This document shows positions 55,201-64,000 of a stretch of 64,000 bases of DNA, piece after piece (position 1 is the first letter of the stretch; each line of letters opens with the position of its first letter). Under the pieces are notes generated by a model. It saw only the letters and a program-made list of their open reading frames with translations, was not told the DNA's origin and did not search any database. Source of the stretch: Moringa oleifera (Eukaryota; Streptophyta; Magnoliopsida; Brassicales; Moringaceae); contig JAJFZO010000256.1 of assembly GCA_021397835.1 (NCBI GenBank), forward strand, positions 134,001 through 198,000, written 5' to 3'. Both the position numbers and the translations under genes were made by a program.

Positions 55201-55914
55201 GATCACAACCATCGAAAGAATCTAGGAAGATTTCAGCAGGGGAAGCACTGTTGGCTTATTGAAATTTCCAAGCTTGCTTCATTATCAGAAAAATAAATCC
55301 CAGCCAAAGTGGCAAATTGAATTAAGTATTCTAGCTAGTTAGAAACTACAGAGAGGATTTAGCCTTTAGTAAAAACACAAAAATTATCAAAAAGAGACCA
55401 ACTCATGATATGCTATGCTAAGCCAACCAAACCAAACCATCTGCAGCACTTCCAGAAAGAATGGCCACTGTTGGCAGTCAATCCAATTTAACCAAACAAA
55501 GGTGTGTCATCATCAACCCAAAAGTCTTTAAAGTTCAAAAGGGCAAACAAAAAAAAGGTATTTTATAAAATAAAATATTTTAAAAAAAAAAAAACTAGAA
55601 TGGTTTAACTGCTGTATCTTCATCAATCAAGCATGTTATGATAGGATCAGTGCAGTATCACCATAGAAGAATTCACAACTGCAAAAAAGCTTAACTAGCG
55701 TTCACTAAGGTTGTTCATAGCCAAGGAAAAATCCAAACCATACAAAGAAAGAAGAGATGGCAATATGAGAACTGACCTGCATATTCACTTTCAAGACATC
55801 AAGAGGAGTGATCGCAAGATGAGTAGTCCCAGCGCTGAGCATTCCTCCAAGAGTGCAAATCCCATAGTAGGCGGGTGAGAACTCCTCGCATAGCCGCCCT
55901 TCGACCATTCTCAT
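52202..55914 (-). CDS. Mitochondrial phosphate carrier, short PHT3;3/MPT1 type
   Basis: Six exons (55777-55914, 53867-54216, 53745-53788, 52825-53039, 52612-52736, 52202-52253) encode 307 residues. The family imports inorganic phosphate across the inner mitochondrial membrane with protons for ATP synthesis. Three carrier repeats of two spans each are present, with signatures PLDVLKVNMQ, PFEAVKVQVQ and the degenerate third PADVVLSSLY. Other parts are SPAYYGICTLGGMLSAGTTH, then WRGWSGKLLGYGVQGGCKFG and TLQWFFYDSIKVLSGLPTSG. It lacks the long N-terminal presequence of PHT3;1 and PHT3;2, and ends GGLEEQVEVNLSA, matching Arabidopsis At2g17270. The start is ATG 55914, with a second ATG two codons on. 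The 44-bp third exon is short. Intron 1 (1.56 kb) contains a promoter-like, possibly LTR-derived segment. Confidence 0.94.
54764..54806 (+). promoter_or_regulatory. TATA box followed by a 15-bp palindrome inside carrier intron 1
   Basis: The string tttatatagag (54764-54774) is followed after some 17 bp by cctagtc-a-gactagg (54792-54806), a near-perfect palindrome, and then a long T/CT-rich tract to about 55010. The arrangement resembles the promoter/R region of a plant Copia-type LTR. No protein-coding remnant or clear LTR ends were found, so it is at most a fragment. Confidence 0.35.
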
Positions 55915-58720
55915 CTTGCCAACTGTTTTATTCAAAAGCTAACGAACTCGCATTTCGCAGAGTTTTCCCAGTAAGGTCCCTCTATAGATTCTTGGTTTCG
56001 AACAAATTTTCTGTACTGACTAATAAAGAAAAAGAGGAAATAAAGGGACATTTATCGAACATTTCTTTGTAGGAAGAATTTGGTTGCCCTTTCTTATGGC
56101 TCATGCTAGCAAAAATGTCCACGTTTACATTTGTAATGTAAGGCCCAAAACAAAGTTGAAAACACTTTCAGGTCACCAAAAAGGAATCTTGCAATCAATA
56201 GGTTCAGGTTCAGATTAGACTAGAAATTTTTGAAATTGTCAAACCCTAACGGAATAACCAAATTTTACATCTTATCGTACTCGTCTGCTGTCGGATTGAG
56301 GTCATGCGTAATATTGTGTTGCTAACTAAACGGGCAAAGACGCTGCCTTAGATAATCCACGAAGTTCATCGTTGCATTTGCATGGGCTTTTGTTACTTGA
56401 AAGGCTCGACCTTCGTCCGACATGAATGGGCTGCCTTTACTTCTCAGACTAGCCAGGACTGGGCTATGGCCGATGCCTGCGTCTCATTGCGGCTCTATTT
56501 CTTCGCGCTCATTAATAAGAAACTCAAGAAAGCGAGACATTGCAAACGCTAAACACACCAAAACCTTGAAAGCAGGTCTTGACTTCGATTAACATAAGTT
56601 GCTTGTACTTGGAAAAGATTCTATACACGTTTCTCACTGTATCCTCTGTTTCTAAAAGAATTAGTTACAGAGAAGCTCTTCTCCATGCCCAGATAGCCAC
56701 TAAGCAGATAAATAGGCTCTTGTAGTAACTGGATTAGCTCCATTTGTCTTTGTTCTTTTCTTCCTAGCAAACAGAGTAACAGGTGACTCACCTTAAACTA
56801 AGGTTGCATTCATACGCAGCTTTCATAAGTATATTATCTTTGAGATGACCCACTTGATGCTTCGGTACGACGACCTTCTACTCCATTACATATTCGCTTA
56901 TCTCCATGCTTTCATGAACATAGATGCTAAAGCAAAGGAAAAAAAAAAACTACTTTCCTAATAATATAATAATTCTCGCGTTTTCGGAATTTCCGAAGTT
57001 CTGAAAGCATTTTCAAAATTAAAGTGCTGCTTTTTTTTTTGGTGCATTAAATACAATTCACGTTTTAATTACATATGTAAGCAATTAAAATCATAATCAA
57101 ATACCAACTTTGATTCAAAAGATGGAAAACAAGTTCCTCCTTTCAAACGGAAAAGATGGATCGGGACTGCAAAGTTGATAAAGGGGCAATCTTGTTACCG
57201 GGAAGACAGCATCTACAAGTAATATCCATCCCTGAAGGTTTTAACTTTTATCAATTAAATAAAGGACATACCATGTGGCATAATACTTGTAGCTTGGCTT
57301 TCTAAAACCACTTGGAATCAAATGGAGTTTGTTCCAAATCAATCAAACCCAAAATCAGACCCCACTTAGCCTATTTTCCCCCTGTACATCATGATAGTCA
57401 CTTCAGGCCATTGATGGAAGAAACTAACATAAGAGAACCCAACAAGACGTGAAAACAAAAGGGTTACTGAACTATATCTATTATTAGATTTAATAAAAAT
57501 GTTCAATCCATTTTATTAATCTCAACCTTGATCATGTCACATTCTTATCAAAGGTTAATCTTGTAACTTTGGTCAATAACTATGGTGAATATGGTATAAA
57601 GGATTCAAAGGAAAAAAATGAAAACCTCGATGGCTTAGTAGTGATAAAAAAGCTGAATAAGCAGGTGATATGGCAAATCAAATCATGGTGAAGTGGAGAA
57701 ATCATGGCACATCAATACCAATCTCTGTGTACAGTTCTTTCATTTTTCTGCCTCTCTCTCTCTCTCTCTTATAAATTAGTTTATCAGTGGAAAATCAGAT
57801 CCAATCTGCAGGAGAAATATTGGGTTTTTGGACCCTTCTTGATTATGCGTTTTTTTTCGTTATTAATAATTATATTTCTTGATCTCAAATCACAGAATCT
57901 TTAATGCCCACTTGTCCGCAGGAAAAAAGAGAGGAAAATATATTGTGTGATTCCATTGAGAAAAACTGAAATTTTCATTAAATTTCCTCGTTATTTTTGA
58001 CTCGGGATGCAATCAAAGAAACAAGTGACATGTAAGTGAAAGGAGTACGTGCAGGCCATAGAGAGGCACAAGGGGCAGGTGTCGCTGCTGCAATAGGTGC
58101 TGGCGCTGTTTTCTCTTTGGCTTTTACTTTGCTTTTTATTTTCTTCTCAGTCCAATGTCATTAACTTTTTCCTGTTTCCATTACATTAATAACGATTGTT
58201 ATTAAAATGTCATCTGGCAGACCCTACCTTTTTTGACACCAAGTGATTGCAATTTGCAGCATACTGTTAATGGCTTTTGCTGCATCTGATCATACCTGAA
58301 AAACACTCTGTCTCTCTCTGATCACATCACTTGCTTTTGCTTTCTCTTCTTCTTTCTTCCTTCTTCTTTAACTAGGTAATCAATCAGCCACTTGTCTTGT
58401 TTTCTCATTGGAGTTTGACATTTGGGTTCCTCGTGTTGTTTGCGTTCTCCTTGGTTTATTTTGTTCATTACTTAGGTCAGTTGGTTCTGTTATGATGAAT
58501 CTGGGATCCAGTCCCCTTTTTTTTACCATGACAATCCGTTTCTTTTTCTTCCTTTATAGGTCTGACTTCATGGGAAATCACATTGTTGCTTTTTATTTAT
58601 TTTAACTGGTTGAGCAAGAATTGGCTTGTTGTTTGATATGTGACTTTTTGGTGGTATCTCTCAGGTTGCTTGCTGGTCAGTGAGTGTTGGGAGCATCGAA
58701 TTCCCTGCTTCCGGGATAAA
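55915..58720. promoter_or_regulatory. Divergent spacer between phosphate carrier and tonoplast sugar transporter
   Basis: About 2.8 kb without a supported gene. It must contain both promoters. GGCCCA and TGGGC boxes occur at 56140-56150 and 56420-56470, on the carrier side. The stretch 58270-58720 is CT-rich and likely includes the transporter's 5' UTR and perhaps a leader intron. A CT repeat lies at 57752-57769. Confidence 0.5.
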
Positions 58721-60118
58721 ATGAGTGGAGCAGTGCTTGTAGCGGTTGCTGCTGCCGTTGGCAACTTATTGCAAGGATGGGATAATGCAACTATTGCAGG
58801 TAATATGATGGTTGATGCATCTATTCGTTTATGATCCTTTGTGGATATGAATTGCTTTATTTAGGTTTCAATTCGGAGATGAATTTTGGGACTTAGAAAT
58901 GTTCTCTATCACGGATCACTCCATGATTTGAATTCTCTCTCTCTGATAGTTAAATTTGCTTTATGGCAAGTCAGGAACTTTGCTTTCTTTCAAAAGTTTT
59001 CTAGAACAAACCTGTGTGATTTCATCTATCTGTTCATTTTAATGAAATACCTTCTCTGTTTTGGCTGCAGGAGCTGTTCTGTACATAAAGAGAGAATTTA
59101 ATTTGGAAAGTGATCCCACTATAGAAGGGCTAATTGTGGCCATGTCACTTATTGGTGCAACTGTAATTACTACATGCTCTGGAGGCATAGCTGACTGGCT
59201 AGGCCGCCGTCCTATGTTAATAATATCATCAGTCCTCTATTTCCTTAGTGGCCTTGTAATGTTGTGGTCTCCAAATGTTTATGTCCTGCTATTTGGCAGG
59301 CTTCTAGATGGCTTTGGGATTGGTTTGGCAGTTACTCTCGTTCCAGTTTATATATCTGAGACCGCTCCTCCTGAGATAAGGGGTTCCCTAAATACTCTTC
59401 CCCAATTCACTGGTTCTGGTGGAATGTTTCTGTCCTATTGCATGGTTTTTGGAATGTCATTAGTGAAGTCACCGAGTTGGAGATTGATGCTTGGAGTTCT
59501 TTCTATTCCTTCCCTCATCTATTTTGTGTTAACTATATTTTTCTTGCCTGAGTCCCCAAGGTGGCTTGTTAGTAAAGGGAGGATGCGTGAGGCTAAGCAG
59601 GTTTTACAGAGGCTACGTGGCAGGGAAGATGTCTCTGGTTAGTTCTGCAATGGATCTTCAAAAATCATCTGTACTTTCTTTTGTTGCATGGGCTTTGATT
59701 AGTAACTTTAGATTGGCATTAATACTTAGTTGTAGATTATCTCACAAATTGCTTCATTTTGATGTTAATTCATAGGCAACAGCTTTTTACAAGATGTGAT
59801 GGTTACTTAAAGAGAAAGAACTTAAATATTGCATTTGAATTTAGATGCATTTTACAGTTCCCTGTGAGTGAAGTTATTTACTCCTATAACTGAGTATTTC
59901 TTTTAATTGCATACTGCAAAACTATGACCAACAATTTTGAAGTTTATGCAGGATGATTGCAGTTGTAACTTAAAGCTTTCTCTGATGGTTGTTTTTGTGT
60001 TTTCTGCTTCTTTTGATACAAAAGTGCCTTTTGTGTGCTCTAATAGCTGTAGATGTGTAAGAATGATCAACAGCTGCATTGCATCAATGTCTATTTTGGC
60101 AGTGTGGAGTTCTTTTTT

Positions 60119-60153
<35 letters not shown>

Positions 60154-63100
60154 GTGGTAATGAGAACTTATTTGTAATTGTTATGGAAATTCTTTTGCAA
60201 ATTAAGATCTGTCTGGTCCATGTATACCTTTGTATCGAATATTATAGACATGCCCTCCTCATTAATCACAAAATACAATTTCCGCATGCCAGTTTGTGTC
60301 ATCTGTGTATCAGATTTTATGTCACATTTTATAACATTTTGATGTATGCAAAACATGATCTCATCCAAGAGAAGAAGGGAGGCTGTTATCTATTTCTTGT
60401 TAAAATGGTCATTCCTTGCAACTTCTACACTGAAATACCTAAAGATGGAGAAAATGTGGATATGTCAATTGCGTGTCTATTAACTTTGTGTTGATGACAA
60501 TAAGAAAAATGATGTATGTTGGGATAATACTGATCTTTCTTAGATGACGGACAGGTGAGATGGCTTTACTGGTCGAGGGACTTGGAGTTGGGGCTGAGAC
60601 AACCATTGAAGAATACATAATTGGCCCGGCTAATGACCTCACTACTGACCAGGACATAGCCGCTGATAAAGATCAAATTAAGTTATACGGGCCTGAAGAG
60701 GGTCTGACATGGGTTGCCAGACCTGTCACTGGACGAAGTACTCTTAGTCTTGTGTCTCGACATGGAAGCATCGCAAACCAGAGCACTCTTGTGGATCCTC
60801 TTGTTACATTATTTGGCAGTATCCATGAGAAGCTACCTGATAATACTGGGAGCATGCGAAGCACACTTTTCCCACACTTTGGCAGCATGTTCAGTATGGG
60901 AGGAAACCAACCTAGAAATGAGGAGTGGGATGAGGAGAGCATTCCCAGAGATGGTGAGGAGTACCAATCAGATGCTGGTGATGGTGATTCTGATGACAAC
61001 TTGCGAAGTCCATTGATCTCACGCCAGACGACAAGCTTAGATAAAGACTTAGGTGTGCCTTCTCAGGGAAGCATTTTAACTATGAGACAAGGCAGTCAGA
61101 TGCAAGGGAATGCTGGAGAAGCAGTTGGCAGCATGGGGATTGGTGGTGGTTGGCAGCTGGCATGGAAATGGACTGAAAGAGAAGCCCAAGATGGAAAGAA
61201 GGAAGGTGGATTTAAAAGAATTTATTTGCACCAAGAAGGTGCCCCTGGATCACGGCGTGGCTCCGTAGTTTCGCTGCCAGGTGATGCTGCCTCTGCATGT
61301 GGTGAGTTTGTTCAGGCTGCAGCTTTGGTGAGTCAACCAGCTCTTTATTCCAAGGAGCTTATGAAAGAGCATCCTATCGGACCAGCTATGATTCACCCAT
61401 CTGAAACTGCTGTTGAAGGGCCAAGTTGGACTGATCTCTTTGAACCAGGAGTTAAGCATGCTTTACTTGTTGGGGTGGGAATTCAAATTCTTCAGCAGGT
61501 AATACATAGAAACTAAACAGAGATCTAGAGTTCTGCTTGTTCTATCTTCAAAATACTTTACACATCAGTTTGCAGTTTGGGGCCTGCAGAGTTGTGAGTC
61601 ATTTTCCGCTTTGCTTATCTCTTGCTGCAAAGTGGCTATCTTCTGGATTCTTCTTATGAACTGTTTTCAGTTTTAATTAATATGGGTGGGTGAGGGTGAG
61701 TAACAAAGTGTGCACTAGAAATACATTGCTCCACAACAAATAACCCCGTAGAGATTGAACTCTTAAATCAACAACCTTTATTTTTAATTTTTTCCTATTT
61801 TAAAATTTCCCTTCTTCAGCTCCTTTTATACCAAATGTGCTAGTTCCAGCAGCAAATTAGCCTGATAGAAATTGCACTCTCCAATCAGCTGCTTTCTTTG
61901 TTTTTGTTCTTTTTTCTGATCTGGTTTTCTCTCAGTTGTCAAATTTATGTACGAGTTTCTGTTTAGTGGAGGAAACCTTATCAGTTCTTTATCATGCAGT
62001 TCTCTGGCATAAATGGAGTTCTATACTACACTCCCCAAATCCTTGAGCAGGCAGGAGTGGGAGTTCTTCTTTCAAACATGGGCATTAGTTCTGCTTCTGC
62101 ATCTCTGCTCATCAGTGCACTCACAACTTTGATGATGCTTCCAAGTATAGCTGTTGCAATGAGGCTCATGGATATAGCTGGAAGAAGGTACTTCTTTCAG
62201 TTTTGAGTGTTTCTCTTTGCATGATGCCTGTGTTTGGTGTAAATGTGCAAAGTGTCTTTGTTTTAGTAGTTCTCTTTTCTTTGTTATGGCCCTCTGATTT
62301 GCGCAAGGTGGGTTAACCTTGATCATAGTCCAGGACTCATATAGTGGGGTTCTGGAATGTTAACAGAAAGTGGGGATCAAGTATGCTGCCCCGACTGAGC
62401 TGCTTTGTCCTTGTTTCTCATTTTGTTAGCCAAAGTAAGGTCAAATTAACTGGAGCTACCTCCTCCGTAACTGCTTTTCTAACTAGGAAAAAGTTCTCAG
62501 CAAGTATCACTCCCACTGCTCTCAGGCATGCTAGATTAGGCTGAAAGGTTGTCCCATGTGACGTGTTTGATAAATGACTTCCGTAAAGCGGCAAAGTTAT
62601 GGAAGTATATATGTGGAAGGAAAGAGAGATGATCCTCCACATCTGTTGGTCAAGTCCTATGTCTACCACAGCAGAATTAACAGATGGTAGAAACTTTTCT
62701 GAAATTATTACAGCTTAAATGACCATGCTGGCTGTTATGTGTATTAATGACTTGTTTCCAATAGAATAGCTGGCTTCACTAGTTGTTCTGCATCATTTTT
62801 CTTTATAATATAGGCTGAATGCTGGAGTTTAATGGAAGGGTTATTCATATGTTACGTGTTGTGTGTGGCCAGTAATGTTGTAGATCCTTTGTCATTCGCA
62901 ATTGGCATCCTATAAATATGCTCCTGATATAGTTTATGTGGAAACAAGCTGTTCATAAGCTTTTTAGATCTATTTCAGAGGAGAAAAGCCATAGAATTCT
63001 CAAGTAATTAATTGTATGTTGACATTTAAAGGTTGCTTGTATCTATTATATCGTTGTCGTGATCTCCTTTTAAAACCAACTTTTATTTCTTGCAGGAGCT

Positions 63101-63540
63101 TGCTGCTCTACACACTCCCTGTCCTGATGGGATCTCTTCTGATCTTAGTGATTGGCAGTGTGGTTGATATGGGGAATGTTGTGCATGCAGTAATATCAAC
63201 CGTTAGTGTTGTGATGTATTTCTGCTTCTTTGTGATGGGTTTTGGGCCAATCCCTAACATACTGTGTGCTGAGATCTTTCCCACCCGCGTCCGTGGAATC
63301 TGCATTGCCCTGTGTGCTCTTACATTTTGGTTTGGCGATATCATCGTGACCTATTCACTCCCTGTGCTGCTCAAATCTGTTGGTCTTGTTGGTGTTTTTG
63401 GCATGTACGCAGTTGTGTGCATGATAGCATGGGTGTTTGTCTTCTTGAAAGTACCAGAAACGAAGGGCATGCCCCTTGAGGTGATCACAGAGTTCTTCTC
63501 TGTTGGGGCAAAACAGGCTGCAGCTGCCAAGAACAACTGA
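58721..63540 (+). CDS. Tonoplast monosaccharide/sugar transporter, TMT2/TST2 type
   Basis: Five exons (58721-58799, 59071-59637, 60555-61498, 62000-62187, 63096-63540) encode 740 residues, the usual TMT length. It belongs to the major facilitator sugar porters and loads sugars into the vacuole by proton antiport. The first six spans start MSGAVLVAVAAAVGNLLQGW; motifs are GGIADWLGRRPM, FGRLLDGFGIGLAVTLVPVY, SETAPPEIRGSL and PESPRWLVSKGR. A hydrophilic loop of about 300 residues (roughly 205-510), diagnostic of TMTs, is acidic and Ser/Gly-rich, with GSMRSTLFPHFGSMFSMGGN. The second half opens QILQQFSGINGVLYYTPQIL and contains DIAGRRS and CAEIFPTRVRGIC; PETKGMPLEVI follows near the C-terminus. 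The loop is a known phosphorylation target in TMT1. Intron 2 contains a T15-C-G26 tract. Confidence 0.96.
60113..60154 (+). repeat. T15-C-G26 homopolymer pair in intron 2 of the sugar transporter
   Basis: Fifteen T, one C and then twenty-six G run without interruption on the sense strand, 475 bp after the exon 2 donor. A G-run of this length can fold into G-quadruplex DNA or RNA. The exact G count is likely unreliable because such runs sequence poorly. Confidence 0.85.
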
Positions 63541-64000
63541 CGTGTTGGGCACTGATGACTTGAAAGTTTTGTCTTCTTGTTTCATTTTCTGGTTTTAATG
63601 TGGTGTTATTTAGGTGTTGCTGGAGGCTTGATTTCTGTAGAAAGAATGTGTACTCATACTGTTGCTCTTTTAAAACACTTAATCAAGCTTTCTGCTAATT
63701 CAAAATTATGAGCCTGAGCAGTGAGCACTGAAATCTGGCATGAGCCCAGTTTTGCTGAAAATAAAGAGGTGCTGCCAACTTTCAGGAAACCTCATGACTT
63801 TGTCCTTGCAAACATGAGAGGCATTCCAAGTTTTATGGCAAGCCAGAAATGCACGAGTAGCAAGCTTATAGTTGCCTCCAAAAAGATAAAAGAACATAAC
63901 TTTTACACCATCAAGTACCAAGATTAAGATTACAGAGAAGAACCCACAATTCTATATTCCCTATGCATGAACATAAAGAATTAAGAAATGCAGAGCAGCC
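63541..64000. other. 3' flank of the sugar transporter
   Basis: It should contain the transporter's 3' UTR. The short frame near 63721-63927 has no family likeness. No gene is supported before the window ends. Confidence 0.6.

Noticed and set aside
60560..61516. Independent plus-strand gene starting at the ATG at 60560
   Set aside because: It is exon 3 of the sugar transporter; it joins in frame to exons 2 and 4 and encodes the TMT-specific loop.

Overview
This is nuclear DNA of a flowering plant, most likely a eudicot. Nearly every gene is split by GT-AG introns, the introns and spacers are AT-rich, CT/GA/TA microsatellites are common, and all recognisable proteins are closest to plant families (xylem cysteine peptidase, CDPK, tonoplast sugar transporter, DYW-type PPR protein). 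The species cannot be read from the sequence. Fifteen complete gene models and one truncated gene can be supported. Spliced coding lengths of all complete models are multiples of three. No rRNA, tRNA, CRISPR array or intact transposon was seen.

Layout. 1-11.7 kb: N-terminus of a BIG-type Sec7 ARF-GEF (-), organellar glutamyl-tRNA synthetase (-), a THA8-like small PPR protein (+), a divergent alpha-expansin (-) and an uncharacterised 208-residue protein (-). 11.8-13.3 kb: an extremely AT-rich gene-free block. 13.5-24.4 kb: aminoacylase-1-like M20 peptidase (+), a DYW PPR editing factor resembling REME1 (-), a 117-residue coiled-coil protein (+) and a GH28 polygalacturonase (+). 24.9-64 kb: DUF89 damage-control phosphatase (+), XCP-type cysteine peptidase (-), CMP-sialic-acid-transporter-like nucleotide-sugar transporter (-), an unknown 162-residue protein (+), an unknown probably plastid protein (+), a CPK5/6/26-type calcium-dependent kinase (-), a mitochondrial phosphate carrier (-) and a TMT2/TST2-type tonoplast sugar transporter (+).

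These genes do not form one pathway; they are ordinary neighbours. Some share divergent spacers (GluRS/THA8L, REME1-like/coiled-coil, transporter/162-residue protein), which may allow joint regulation. The most informative property is gene order: from memory of Arabidopsis loci, the window interleaves at least three Arabidopsis blocks (around At4g35300-35380, At2g17270-17340 and At4g38200-38230), as expected of a less rearranged ancestral segment. I found no convincing undescribed molecular system. The less ordinary items are four uncharacterised proteins, a probable GC-AG intron, an expansin with altered domain-1 motifs, orphan clusters of GGCCCA/TGGGC elements, an LTR-like promoter relic in an intron and several young tandem duplications.
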